DNA of 64,000 nucleotides from Pasteurellaceae bacterium (GTDB lineage: Bacteria; Pseudomonadota; Gammaproteobacteria; Enterobacterales; Pasteurellaceae), in assembly GCA_030528525.1 (NCBI GenBank), contig JAUMYT010000007.1, positions 54,123 through 118,122 of the forward strand, written 5' to 3'. The number at the start of each line of letters is the position of its first letter. The first letter of the stretch is position 1. Below the pieces are notes generated by a model, which made no database searches, was not told where the DNA came from, and was given only the letters and a program-made list of their open reading frames with translations. Made by a program: the position numbers and the translations under genes. Positions 55,131 through 64,000 of this stretch are shown piece after piece.

Positions 55131-58100
55131 TTACTTAAACAACCCACCAATCCCTTTAAATTTCTCGACAAACCCGCTGAATTTATCGAATACACGTTGT
55201 TTTAAGCCTAAATATTTCGGATTTAACGGGCTGATTTTCGGCAGGACTTCATTTAATTCTGTGCCGTTTTCGCTGGCATATTCGCGTTTTAGGGAGATGG
55301 CGAGATAACGCTTGGCGGCTTCGGTGTTGAGATTTTCCTCGCTGATTAAGGTTTCGGCTTCTTTTTGCAATTCCGTTTGAGCAAATTGGAAAAAGGCATC
55401 GATCACATCAGCTTTGTGTTCAAACTGGGTTAAATCCGTTTGCTGAATAAAATCCACAATCAAACTTTCTTTGGCTCGATTGCCTAAACTTGCTCGAATA
55501 GTCGCTCGAATATCCTCAATCAAGGCTTGTTTGTTGTCCGCTTTTTTATGTTGCTCAAAAATCAGTTCTAAAATGTAGTCTAAATTGATTTCCTGCGATT
55601 TGAGCAAGTCCACTTCAAACACCACATCGTTCCAGTCGATGGTTAGCTGGCTTTCCTTTTCTGCTTTTCGCTGGCGATACAACCAATCTCGAATATCGTG
55701 ATAGGTAGAGCGGTAATCCTGCTCTTGATGAACAGAAAGCGGAGATGATGGCGTTAAATAACTGCCTTCAGGCTCTTTGACGACATTGCTGTCAGGCTGA
55801 TGCGGCTGTTTAAATTCAACATATTCATCATAATTTTGCAGCACATTATCCAAGCGTAAATATTCGCCGAACAGCTTCACAAAGGCTTTTTTATCGCTTT
55901 CGGTGCTGATAGTAGCAGGATCGGAGAAACGCGTTTGCAGCTCTTGCACCACTTGCAAATAACCGCGATGAATTTGTCCATTATCGTCTGTGTAGCCGTG
56001 CATATAGTCTTTATAACTGCGTTCCAGCACGATGGTATGCGTATCACTCTCGCCTTTTGCGTTGGTTTTGCCAAACAGGGTAATCGCATCAATGGTCGCT
56101 TGTTCTAAATCACGGAAAGTAACGATGTTGCCGAAAGTTTTGGTGGCATCAAAAATGCGGTTGGTTCTGGAATAGGCTTGAATCAAACCGTGATAACGCA
56201 AGTTTTTATCCACAAACAGCGTATTGAGTTTCGGTGCATCAAACCCCGTTAAGAACATTCCCACCACGATAAGCAAATCAATTTCCTGATTTTTAACACG
56301 CTGGGACAAATCTCGGTAATAGTTCTGAAAACCTTGGCTGTCTAGGCGGTGATTGGTTTTGAAATAGGCGTTGTAATCGTCCATTGCCGTCTGTAAAAAG
56401 GCTTTTGACGAGCTGTCCATTGCCGCCGTTTCAAAACTTTCATCGCCAAGCTCGCCCACCGCATTTTGTTCTTCGTTCGCCGCAAAGGAGAAAATCGTAG
56501 CAATTTTCAGCGGATTTTCCACCGCACTTTGCAGTGCTTTAAAGGTTTGATAATACAACTTCGCCGCCTCGATACTGCTCACCGCAAACATTGCATTAAA
56601 ACCTTGATTGCCAGCATTCAAGCGGTGTGTTTTTTGCTTAAAATTACCAAGAATATACTGTGCAATTTCACGCAAACGCTCTGGGTGCAACAAGGCTTGA
56701 TTGGTTTCAAGTGCGGTCAGTTTTTCCAGATTTTGTTCCGTTTCAAACTGCTTAAATTGCGGACGCACATCGTTGTAATCCACTTTAAATTTCAGCACTT
56801 TTTCATCACGAATGGCATCGGTAATCACATAAGAATGCAGCAAATCGCCAAAGACTTCGGCGGTGGTGTTACCGTCTACCGAGTTGTCTTCAAAAATCGG
56901 CGTGCCGGTAAAACCGAACTGGCAGAATTTTTTAAATTTCTTTTTCAGATTTTTCTGGGCTTCGCCAAATTGGGAGCGATGACATTCATCAAAAATAAAC
57001 ACCACATTTTTTTGATAAATCGGCAAATTGTCTTCGGATTTCATCAAATTATTGAGTTTTTGAATGGTGGTAACGATGATTTTATTGTCATCTTTTTCGA
57101 TGTTGCGTTTTAGCCCTGCCGTACTTTCCGAACCATTGACGCTATCAGGCGAAAAACGCTGATATTCTTTCATTGTTTGATAGTCGAGATCTTTTCTGTC
57201 CACCACAAAAAAGACTTTTTCAATAAACGGCAAAGCCGTTGCTAGCCGTGCGGCTTTAAAACTGCTTAAAGTTTTGCCCGACCCTGTGGTATGCCAAATA
57301 TAACCACCGCTTTCCAAACTGCTCCATTTTTTATTGAGATAGGCAATATTAATCCGCCATAAAATGCGTTCTGTTGCGGCAATTTGATACGGACGCATAA
57401 TCAGTAAATTCTGGCTGACATCAAACACCGAATATTTGAGCAATACATCGAGAAGCGTGCGTTTTTGGAAAAAAGTGGCGGTGAAGTCTTTGAGATCTTT
57501 AATCAGGCTGTTATCCGATTTCGCCCAATTCATCGTGAAATCAAAGCTGTTTTTATCTCGCTTGGTGGTGTTGGCAAAATAGCGGGTATCCGTGCCGTTT
57601 GAAATCACAAAAACTTGCAAGTATTTAAATAGCGAGTGTTCAGAATTAAAACTTTCTTTGCTGTAACGATGCACCTGATTAAAGGCTTCACGAATGGCAA
57701 CACCGCGTTTTTTCAGCTCGATTTGCACCAGTGGTAAACCATTAACCAACACGGTTACATCATAGCGGTTGGCATAAGAGCCTGTTTGCTCAAACTGATT
57801 GATTACCTGTAATTTATTACGAAGGGGATTTTTCTTATCCAACAAATAAATATTCTGAATGCGACCGTTATCAAACACGAAATCATAAATATAGTCATCG
57901 TGAATTTTTCGGGTTTTATCGATGAGATTTTCAGACGGCTTATCCAAATATTCCGCCACAAAACGATACCACTCCGCATCACTAAACTGCGTATTATTCA
58001 ACGCCTGCAACTGCTCACGCACATTGGCAAGCAAGGCTTCCGAGCTGTTTAAATCCTGACGATATTCATAACCTTGATGACACAGATCCGCAATAAACTC

Positions 58101-58214
58101 CCGCTCCAAATCAGCTTCAGTTTGGTAATTCCTAACCTGCTCGATTGGGGTGTATTTATCAAGAATGATAAAGTTATTGGTTTCGGTGATGGGGGTGGTT
58201 TCGATTTTATTCAT
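55131..58214 (-). CDS. hsdR: Type I restriction enzyme HsdR (motor and nuclease)
   Basis: A 1027-residue HsdR. The N-terminal nuclease region has [19 protein letters not shown] (E-x-K), the helicase has Walker [23 protein letters not shown] as DEAD box and TGTPIF as motif III, plus QAYSRTNRI late. Size matches type IC enzymes such as EcoR124I. It starts with an eight-base overlap with prrC, so the two are coupled. It cuts unmodified DNA after translocation. Confidence 0.95.
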   Translation of the reverse strand: MNKIETTPITETNNFIILDKYTPIEQVRNYQTEADLEREFIADLCHQGYEYRQDLNSSEALLANVREQLQALNNTQFSDAEWYRFVAEYLDKPSENLIDKTRKIHDDYIYDFVFDNGRIQNIYLLDKKNPLRNKLQVINQFEQTGSYANRYDVTVLVNGLPLVQIELKKRGVAIREAFNQVHRYSKESFNSEHSLFKYLQVFVISNGTDTRYFANTTKRDKNSFDFTMNWAKSDNSLIKDLKDFTATFFQKRTLLDVLLKYSVFDVSQNLLIMRPYQIAATERILWRINIAYLNKKWSSLESGGYIWHTTGSGKTLSSFKAARLATALPFIEKVFFVVDRKDLDYQTMKEYQRFSPDSVNGSESTAGLKRNIEKDDNKIIVTTIQKLNNLMKSEDNLPIYQKNVVFIFDECHRSQFGEAQKNLKKKFKKFCQFGFTGTPIFEDNSVDGNTTAEVFGDLLHSYVITDAIRDEKVLKFKVDYNDVRPQFKQFETEQNLEKLTALETNQALLHPERLREIAQYILGNFKQKTHRLNAGNQGFNAMFAVSSIEAAKLYYQTFKALQSAVENPLKIATIFSFAANEEQNAVGELGDESFETAAMDSSSKAFLQTAMDDYNAYFKTNHRLDSQGFQNYYRDLSQRVKNQEIDLLIVVGMFLTGFDAPKLNTLFVDKNLRYHGLIQAYSRTNRIFDATKTFGNIVTFRDLEQATIDAITLFGKTNAKGESDTHTIVLERSYKDYMHGYTDDNGQIHRGYLQVVQELQTRFSDPATISTESDKKAFVKLFGEYLRLDNVLQNYDEYVEFKQPHQPDSNVVKEPEGSYLTPSSPLSVHQEQDYRSTYHDIRDWLYRQRKAEKESQLTIDWNDVVFEVDLLKSQEINLDYILELIFEQHKKADNKQALIEDIRATIRASLGNRAKESLIVDFIQQTDLTQFEHKADVIDAFFQFAQTELQKEAETLISEENLNTEAAKRYLAISLKREYASENGTELNEVLPKISPLNPKYLGLKQRVFDKFSGFVEKFKGIGGLFK

Positions 58215-59325
58215 TTTCGATTATTTCCTCTTGCCAAAAACTATATGTATCAATTAAGTGTTTTAGCAAATAACTCAAAATATTTCTCTCAGGCTCTGTT
58301 AAATCCGCAGTAGTTTCATAAGATAATGTGGAATGACTAGTAAAATTTATTATACGAGCATAATAACTTTCTCTGCTATCTTCTGGTAATAACTCAGACC
58401 ATTTTGAATACCCTAAGAAATTTGCTGTTTTTTCATAAAGGTTACGTAAAAGCATAAAATGATATTTTTCGACTCTATTTTCTGATATAGCAACCTCTAA
58501 CGTTTGCTTCAAATGTAAATGGTAAGAAAAACTCTTATTTGAGTCTCCATCTTTCTTATCCAAAATAAAAGAGTTATCTTCATTACGACTTAATAAATAA
58601 CTCCCTTTTTTCTTTTTTAAATTAAGCTCATTGTATAACACATTATAAAATAACGTATTGTGAGTAGTGATAATAAATTTTAAACTATCACTTCTATTAA
58701 CTAAATCAGCCAAATTTACCGCCAACTCAATCAAATGGTTTTCATCTAAAGAACTCACTGGATCATCAATAAAAACATACTCTAAATCATCAAACTGATT
58801 AGTAGATCTCTCACTTTTCTCTACTATATTTAATTCAGAGACAATAAGTTGAAGTAATGCATAAAATAAACTCCAAACAAAATTACTCTCTTCACCTTTT
58901 GAGATTTTTATATCCTCATCAGAAGTATCATCACCTCTCATAAAAGAAAAAGACACTTCTGTAAAATTTTCATTAAATCTTGGTGTTAATTTATCATTTG
59001 TATAATATTGAAAATAAGAAATAATATTTTGCTCTTGCCCCTGCTCCCTTAAAACCCAATCAGTAAAAGAGTTAGACTGTATTTTTAAAGTATATTTAAT
59101 ATCATTTTCTAAATCATTATCCCAATAAAACAAATCTTCAGTAAACGCATTATAGTAAACATATTTCTTACGAGTTAACTCCTTATTTTCTGAGTCAGGA
59201 GAAATTAACTTCTGAAATTCCTTAGATAAACGAGTTTTACCCGTACCATTAAATGCATAAATCAGCTGAACTTTTTTAGGTGAGCCTTTTAGTTCTTGTG
59301 CAATTTCTGATAATGTTTTACCCAT
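58207..59325 (-). CDS. prrC: PrrC-type anticodon nuclease
   Basis: A 372-residue PrrC. Start at 59325 ([12 protein letters not shown]) with AGGA before it. An ABC-type ATPase domain has Walker [12 protein letters not shown] (27-31), signature KISKGEES (142-146) and Walker [13 protein letters not shown] (183-194). The tRNA-Lys recognition stretch [17 protein letters not shown] follows (Asp261). The ribonuclease triad is Arg294, Glu298 and His331 with spacings +4 and +37, close to E. coli PrrC (320, 324, 356). In E. coli it cuts tRNA-Lys at the wobble base when phage T4 disarms the linked type IC enzyme. Here it lies between hsdS and hsdR as in the prr locus. Confidence 0.95.
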   Translation of the reverse strand: MGKTLSEIAQELKGSPKKVQLIYAFNGTGKTRLSKEFQKLISPDSENKELTRKKYVYYNAFTEDLFYWDNDLENDIKYTLKIQSNSFTDWVLREQGQEQNIISYFQYYTNDKLTPRFNENFTEVSFSFMRGDDTSDEDIKISKGEESNFVWSLFYALLQLIVSELNIVEKSERSTNQFDDLEYVFIDDPVSSLDENHLIELAVNLADLVNRSDSLKFIITTHNTLFYNVLYNELNLKKKKGSYLLSRNEDNSFILDKKDGDSNKSFSYHLHLKQTLEVAISENRVEKYHFMLLRNLYEKTANFLGYSKWSELLPEDSRESYYARIINFTSHSTLSYETTADLTEPERNILSYLLKHLIDTYSFWQEEIIENE

Positions 59326-59354
59326 ATTCCTGTCCAGTTCATAATTTAACACTT

Positions 59355-59417
59355 GTAGGATGGGCTTTAGCCCATCATTTCAATTTCAATATTTTGATGG
59401 GCTAAAGCCCATCCTAC
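59355..59417. repeat. REP palindrome pair between hsdS1 and prrC
   Basis: GTAGGATGGGCTTTAGCCC at 59355-59376 and inverted copy at 59396-59417. They lie 30 bp before the prrC start and 4 bp after the hsdS1 end. Confidence 0.9.
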
Positions 59418-59565
59418 GCCTTACATTTTGGGAAAATCCAACAACTTCTCCCGATAATATTCATACTGCTTGCGTCTTAAACTGATTTCTTTTGGCAAGC
59501 CTTCGTTGATGGATTGAGTTAAGGTCTCAAATTTATCTAAGATTTCTACGATTTTTTGTTGCGTT

Positions 59566-59600
59566 GCAAGGGGTGGGATCGGAACTAAATATTGCAAAAT
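59566..59600 (+). repeat. Variant uptake signal sequence inside hsdS1
   Basis: GCAAGGGGTGGGATCGGAAC then AAATATTGCAAAATC. Confidence 0.55.
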
Positions 59601-60001
59601 CGCTTGTTTATTTCCCCTTGGCATTTTTGCCCCTTTAGCGTGTTTCATATTGTATTCAAAGAATTTATCATCGGATAAAACTTGATACAAATAACGTGGA
59701 TTTATATTTGTATCTTTAATTCTAATCACTAATACATCGCCATTCGTTCCGCCTTCACAATCCGCCTGCCAAATTTTTTTCAAATACGGGCGAATATTAC
59801 CAATCAAAATATCACCTGAAATAAATCGGGTTAAATTACCTGATGTCGGCACATAATTTGAAATGGTTTTACCTGCCCTATTTTGTAATAAATTATCCAC
59901 TCCTACATAATTATTTTCATTTAACACATCAAATTTAATGCGAGTTGATGAATACTCAACCACCTCACCCAACGTTTTCCATACAACTACTGCTGCCCTC
60001 T

Positions 60002-60021
60002 GCTGTCGCTCGCTGTCGCCA
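60002..60021. repeat. 10-bp tandem repeat at the hsdS1 frameshift
   Basis: GCTGTCGCTC followed by GCTGTCGCCA (nine of ten bases equal), with a more degenerate unit at 59992. Adding one unit of 10 bp would put the two hsdS1 halves into one frame. Confidence 0.6.
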
Positions 60022-60678
60022 GAGAGGCTAATTCGCCTGTTTCAAATGTCAAGAGCAAATCTCGATAATATTGATATTGTTTTCTACGCATTATAAGTTC
60101 AGCTTCCAGCGTAGCTTCCAGCTCTGTCAATTTGTCAAGTATTTTTACAATTTCTTTTTGTGTTTCGAGTGGGGGAATTGGGATTTCAAATTTTCTGAAA
60201 CCAACCATATCAACTGATGCAAAGCTGGACATCGTTGTATTTTTCTTGCACCAATCAGCCAATAGAAAACAGTAATAAAACAGAAATTTGATTTCAAATC
60301 TTTCTTGAAATTTTGGCTTTAAGGATAAATTTGTAAATCTTTGATTTGCTAAATAAGGAACGGTAATTAGAGCGTGCTCCCCTATTGTGGCTGACGTTGC
60401 CATAATAATAGAGTTCGCAGGAAAAAGTTTGCCGCCTTTAACCGCACTTTCTGAAATTTTCTGTAATGCAAAATCTAGAATTTGACCATTTTCTCTAATA
60501 TCTTCCATTCTAAACCAAGGAATTGTGCCATTTTCCCAATATTCTTTATTGGATTTGGAAGGTGTATAACCATTTTTTAAATCAAATATTTCTGCAACGG
60601 TCTTCCAATCCACCTGACTTTGCCTAATCATCTGCATAATTTTATTTGCTTTCATTTTCTTACTATCCGCCATTATCC

Positions 60679-60745
60679 GTAGGATGGGCTTTAGCCCATC
60701 ATTTCAATTTTTGTGCTGTTTTTGATGGGCTGAAGCCCATCCTAC
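60679..60745. repeat. REP palindrome pair upstream of hsdS1
   Basis: GTAGGATGGGCTTTAGCCC at 60679-60700 and inverted copy with one change at 60724-60745. Confidence 0.88.
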
Positions 60746-60756
60746 ATTATCTACAA

Positions 60757-60789
60757 CTTGCAAAAAATCAGTGTTATCTTACCGCTTGT
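60757..60789 (-). repeat. Canonical uptake signal sequence
   Basis: Minus-strand AACAAGCGGTAAGATAACAC then GATTTTTTGCAAG, between the AlbA_2 gene and hsdS1. Core is the standard Actinobacillus type. Confidence 0.75.
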
Positions 60790-60792
60790 TTT

Positions 60793-60814
60793 GATAAGCC
60801 AAAGCCCAGCCTAC
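60793..60814 (-). repeat. Degenerate REP copy
   Basis: Minus-strand GTAGGCTGGGCTTTGGCTTA. The stop codon of the AlbA_2 gene (60811-60813) falls within it. Confidence 0.65.
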
Positions 60815-62379
60815 AAATTGATTTTTGAATGGTTTATTTTCATTGTCTCCAATATTTTTCTTCCTTTTTCTGTAATCCTATATTGCTGATTAGGACTCGT
60901 CGGCTTATCTGGTAATGTCATTTCAATCCATTCATTCTGCATAGCGGGTAAAAGATACGCTGTTCTAAAATGGCGTTTATGCTGAATATTAAGTGATTTC
61001 ATTAACTGAGCAATCCCTTTTTCATACTCTACTAATAACATCAATAGACGAAAAACTAAATTATCAACTTGGTCGGTAGCTAGGTCGGTAGCTAGGTCGG
61101 TAGCTGGATCCGTGCCAGCCATTTCAGGGTGAATAGGTAAACGAATCAGAAAATAGCTTCGTTCTTCATCGCTTTCAAAAATTGCAGAAGGCGAGCCATT
61201 TTCAGCCATCACTTTTATAATAGTTGGAATACCCGTTGAACGTCCCTCCGTCAATTCTAAGTCCTTCAAAAATTCCCCAACACGGCGATTACGATAACGA
61301 CGACTCACCGCACGTCCTGCTTGTAATTCATTAAGCTTAATAGAACGGTCTGGACCAGGATAGCTAAGAATATCAATGAATTTATTATCTATTCTCACTT
61401 CAATCGGTTCGCGGATTTCATAAGAGCGGTGATAAACCGCATTCACCAAGGCTTCTTCAATAGCTAAAAACGGGTAATTCCAAAAGCGTTTTGCTTTTGC
61501 TTGGTTGGGAATTTTGATCACTTTTTCCTGTAAATAATGGCTTTTAATATACTGCAAGGCATCTTGCGTAATTCTGCCTAAAGGTCCTTTGAAGATTTTT
61601 TCTTCAATTTCTCCGCCACCAGCCCCTTTCGGGAAATAAACCACATCAATTTGTGTTGCTGGAAAAAAACGTTCTGGTTGCTCATTAAAGAACAATAACC
61701 CGACATTTTTCGGGAATAATGCTTCTGATGCTCCGCCAACAATATTCATTCGCTGTGCGAGTTCTTCAAGAGATAATTTTGCGGCAAGTGGAGCTAAGTC
61801 GCTTTTAATTTCTTTTAAAAATCCCTGGATTAAGTAGGACTCCAAATCATCTAATTTGGCGGATAAACACAGGCGATCGTCAAAAGGAATTTTGTTTGCT
61901 AAGGATAAAAGTTCTTGCTCTATCTCCCCTTTTGCCTCAATCGTGCTAGCGTGTTGGCGAATATAGTAAGCCCAATTTTCACTATTTTTTTCTGATAAAG
62001 ATTTTTTCGCTTTATAAGGACGCATTTCGCCCCCAACAGCCCAAAGCACTAGAATTATCTTTCCTTGCACTTCATAGGTGGCTGTCAACGTATGAAATGC
62101 AGGTACAATTGCACTTTTTTCTAGCTGTAATAATTCTTTACGGATTTTATCAATTTGTTCTATTTCTAGCCCTTTTGGGGGTAATTGAGGAACACCATTT
62201 ATTTCTTCAATGCCAACGATTAAATAGCCACCACCAAGGTTATGAAAGTCATTAGCAAATGCACAAAGCGTGTGAATAATCGCTTCAGGGTTCCAACTTG
62301 CCTTAAATTCGATCCGTTCATCTTCAATCACACGTTTTTTAATCAAATCATTGATATTTACAGGTAACTTATCATTCAC
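60811..62379 (-). CDS. AlbA_2/Schlafen-like ATP-binding protein
   Basis: A 522-residue protein. The N-terminal AlbA_2 domain (ERIEFKASWNPEAIIHTLCAFAND then GGGYLIVGIEE) is followed by a GHKL-like ATPase region (AIEEALVNAVYHRSYE, DILSYPGPDR, EGRSTGIPTI) and a C-terminal winged-helix domain. This build is common in type I restriction clusters; its role there is unclear (regulation or extra defence). A three-fold 12-bp repeat encodes ATDL units near residue 430. It ends three bases before hsdM in reverse order, i.e. hsdM is directly upstream. Confidence 0.88.
   Translation of the reverse strand: MNDKLPVNINDLIKKRVIEDERIEFKASWNPEAIIHTLCAFANDFHNLGGGYLIVGIEEINGVPQLPPKGLEIEQIDKIRKELLQLEKSAIVPAFHTLTATYEVQGKIILVLWAVGGEMRPYKAKKSLSEKNSENWAYYIRQHASTIEAKGEIEQELLSLANKIPFDDRLCLSAKLDDLESYLIQGFLKEIKSDLAPLAAKLSLEELAQRMNIVGGASEALFPKNVGLLFFNEQPERFFPATQIDVVYFPKGAGGGEIEEKIFKGPLGRITQDALQYIKSHYLQEKVIKIPNQAKAKRFWNYPFLAIEEALVNAVYHRSYEIREPIEVRIDNKFIDILSYPGPDRSIKLNELQAGRAVSRRYRNRRVGEFLKDLELTEGRSTGIPTIIKVMAENGSPSAIFESDEERSYFLIRLPIHPEMAGTDPATDLATDLATDQVDNLVFRLLMLLVEYEKGIAQLMKSLNIQHKRHFRTAYLLPAMQNEWIEMTLPDKPTSPNQQYRITEKGRKILETMKINHSKINL
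61071..61106. repeat. 12-bp tandem repeat, three units
   Basis: GGTCGGTAGCTA repeated three times (last unit one base different). It encodes repeated Thr-Asp-Leu-Ala in the hinge before the winged helix. Copy change would not shift the frame. Confidence 0.85.
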
Positions 62380-62381
62380 TT

Positions 62382-63920
62382 TTAATCCCCTTCAATCTCC
62401 GCCACAATCTCATCAATTTCAGCACGCAAGCGGTCGATTTTGGCGACAGTTTCACGAATATCCTGATTTAAGACGGCAATATCAATCACTTCGCGCGTGT
62501 CTTTGGCTTCCACATAAGAGCTGACGGCAAGGTTGTAATCGTTATCGGCAATGGCTTGATAATCCACGGATTTTGCAATGTGAGCCACATCGGCTTTATT
62601 AGCAAATAGTTTGAGAATTTCAGCGATATGCTCATCAGCTAGCACGTTATTATTGGTTTCTTTCTTAAATAGACTGCTTGCATCAATAAATTGGGTTTTG
62701 GTGTCGGTTTTGTGTTTGGCAAGCACCAAAATATTGACCGCAATGCTGGTGCCAAAAAACAAGTTAGGAGCAAGCGCTATCACCGTTTCCACATAGTTGT
62801 TATCCACCAGATATTGACGGATTTTTTGCTCGGCACCGCCACGATAGAAAATCCCAGGGAAAGTGACAATCGCCGCTCGCCCTTTGGCGGAAAGATAATT
62901 CAAGGCGTGCAGAATAAAGGCAAAATCTGCTTTGGATTTCGGGGCAAGCACGCCAGCAGGTGCAAAACGGTCATCATTGATCAGCGTTGGATCGTCAGAG
63001 CCAATCCATTTGATCGAATAAGGCGGGTTAGACACAATGGCATCAAACGGTTTATCATCTTTGAGCTTCGGATCAATTAAGGTATCGCCCAGCTCAATAT
63101 GAAATTTGTCGTAATTGATGTTGTGCAAAAACATATTCATACGAGCGAGGTTATAGGTGGTGTGATTAATTTCCTGACCGAAAAAGCCTTCTTCAATGAT
63201 ATGTTCATCAAACTGCTTTTTCGCTTGCAATAAAAGCGATCCTGAACCACAAGCAGGATCGTAGATTTTATTGACCGCACTTTGCCCGTGCAAAGCCAAT
63301 TTCGCAATCAATTTGGAGACATTTTGCGGTGTGAAAAATTCGCCGCCCGATTTGCCGGCATTTGCCGCATAGTTAGAAATAAGATATTCGTAGGCATCGC
63401 CGAAAAGATCAATTTCGTTATCCGAAAAATCGCCGAAATCCAAATCAGCAACGCCTTTTAATACCGCTGCTAAACGGCGGTTTTTATCGGCAACCGTATT
63501 ACCCAAGCGGTTAGATGTGGTATCAAAATCTGCAAACAAGCCTTTGATATCGTGTTCAGAAGGGTAACCTTGAGCAGAGTTTTCGATGGCTTGGAAAATT
63601 TTGGCTAAATCGGTGTTTAAGCTTTCATTGTTGTGAACCGTTTTCACTACATTTTCAAACAGTTGGCTCGGGTAGATAAAATAGCCTTTGGTTTTGATTA
63701 AATCCGCTTTAATTTCATCGGCGATGTCGCTGTCTGCCATTTCCGCATAACGGAAACTGCCATCTTCCACAAAGTTAGCAAAATGCTCGCTGATAAAGCG
63801 ATAAAACAGCGTCCCCAGTACATATTGTTTGAAATCCCAACCATCAACCGAACCTCGCACATCATTTGCGATTTGCCAAATACGGCGGTGAAGTTCGGCT
63901 CGTTGTTGTTGGCTTGTCAT
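62382..63920 (-). CDS. hsdM: Type I restriction enzyme methyltransferase HsdM
   Basis: A 512-residue adenine-N6 methyltransferase. SAM motif [11 protein letters not shown] (221-231) and catalytic NPPY (298-301) are present, with [17 protein letters not shown] before them. Length fits type IC HsdM (EcoR124I, EcoprrI). AAGGAGA precedes the ATG at 63920. First complete gene of the island's operon; the AlbA_2 gene starts three bases later. Confidence 0.96.
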   Translation of the reverse strand: MTSQQQRAELHRRIWQIANDVRGSVDGWDFKQYVLGTLFYRFISEHFANFVEDGSFRYAEMADSDIADEIKADLIKTKGYFIYPSQLFENVVKTVHNNESLNTDLAKIFQAIENSAQGYPSEHDIKGLFADFDTTSNRLGNTVADKNRRLAAVLKGVADLDFGDFSDNEIDLFGDAYEYLISNYAANAGKSGGEFFTPQNVSKLIAKLALHGQSAVNKIYDPACGSGSLLLQAKKQFDEHIIEEGFFGQEINHTTYNLARMNMFLHNINYDKFHIELGDTLIDPKLKDDKPFDAIVSNPPYSIKWIGSDDPTLINDDRFAPAGVLAPKSKADFAFILHALNYLSAKGRAAIVTFPGIFYRGGAEQKIRQYLVDNNYVETVIALAPNLFFGTSIAVNILVLAKHKTDTKTQFIDASSLFKKETNNNVLADEHIAEILKLFANKADVAHIAKSVDYQAIADNDYNLAVSSYVEAKDTREVIDIAVLNQDIRETVAKIDRLRAEIDEIVAEIEGD

Positions 63921-63935
63921 ATTATTTCTCCTTCA

Positions 63936-64000
63936 TTAAGTATTCATTTCTTCGGCTTGATTGATCCCAAATAGATCGCCAGCATTGTCAAGATCGCTCC
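63936..64000 (-). CDS. C-terminal end of an unidentified protein (runs off the right edge)
   Basis: The last codons read DLDNAGDLFGINQAEEMNT and stop at TAA (63936-63938), 15 bp before the hsdM start. Too short to identify; position suggests a member of the same operon. Confidence 0.5.
   Translation of the reverse strand, partial: SDLDNAGDLFGINQAEEMNT

Larger units (their letters stand above)
59421..60673 (-). pseudogene. hsdS: Type I specificity gene hsdS1, split by a frameshift
   Basis: The first half (59987-60673, 228 codons) holds TRD1 (VDWKTVAEIFDLKNG) and the conserved helix LEAELIMRRKQYQYYRDLLLTF, then runs out of frame and stops at TAG 59987. The second half (59421 to about 60000) continues one base back with VVWKTLGEVVEYSS, the normal start of TRD2, and ends in LRRKQYEYYREKLLDFPKM. 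Joined, they give a full HsdS of about 415 residues. A 10-bp direct repeat (GCTGTCGCTC) lies at 60002-60021 just before the shift. It may be a true pseudogene or a switchable gene; HsdS half-proteins can also work as dimers. Confidence 0.85.

Noticed and set aside
1..64000. CRISPR array, tRNA or rRNA genes, prophage
   Set aside because: No regularly spaced direct repeats, no cloverleaf-like sequence and no phage structural or integrase gene was seen; the REP pairs are palindromes with unequal spacing.

Overview
The window is chromosomal DNA of a gamma-proteobacterium of the family Pasteurellaceae. Gene content (tktA, rsmA, surA, hldE, der, htpG, recB, degP-type protease, comF, cytochrome c maturation genes), moderate-to-low GC, Actinobacillus-type DNA uptake signal sequences (USS) and Sxy-dependent CRP-S competence sites all point there. 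The genus cannot be fixed from the sequence alone. Most USS copies here carry a changed core (CAAGGGG instead of CAAGCGG) while keeping the usual 3' tail ending in TTTGCAA.

Layout. 1-68: start of upp. 134-4289: an AT-rich phosphocholine operon read right to left (licD-licA-licB-licC) with ilvY coupled to its 3' end. 4347-12592: housekeeping genes (rpmE, tktA, rsmA, surA, pyrR, hldE, der). 12820-15123: katA and, divergently, a hicAB toxin-antitoxin pair with a perfect CRP-S competence site between them. 15257-20629: htpG, three poorly known genes including a DUF805 protein, an XRE regulator and a Slam-type outer-membrane protein. 20709-36483: HAD phosphatase, comF, TatD-type hydrolase, cstA, degP-type protease, rep, recB, pepQ, tusA, argH with tandem ARG boxes, and a hexose-6-phosphate mutarotase. 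36572-42144: a sulfatase, a complete tripartite tricarboxylate transporter and an anaerobic sulfatase-maturating radical SAM enzyme, with a CRP site inside the cluster. 42479-49649: rmuC, a PabA-type amidotransferase, and a cytochrome c maturation cluster split by a DUF4143 ATPase. 49763-52039: ybaB and ilvD.

52246-64000 is a defence island on the minus strand: hsdM, an AlbA_2/Schlafen-like ATPase, a frameshifted hsdS, a PrrC-type anticodon nuclease, hsdR, a REP-associated tyrosine transposase (RAYT), a second intact hsdS and a DUF3800 protein. The order hsdM-hsdS-prrC-hsdR reproduces the E. coli prr arrangement, in which PrrC is held silent by a type IC restriction enzyme and cuts tRNA-Lys when a phage disarms that enzyme. 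Palindromic REP sequences (core GGATGGGCTTTAGCCC) occupy all but two of the gene junctions from the AlbA_2 gene to the DUF3800 gene and directly flank the RAYT gene.

The strongest candidates for something new are the hicAB pair that appears to be under competence control, the sulfatase/transporter/maturase cassette, the prr-like island with a broken hsdS beside a 10-bp tandem repeat plus a spare hsdS, and the altered USS dialect. All functional calls come from reading motifs and gene order; no database search was run.
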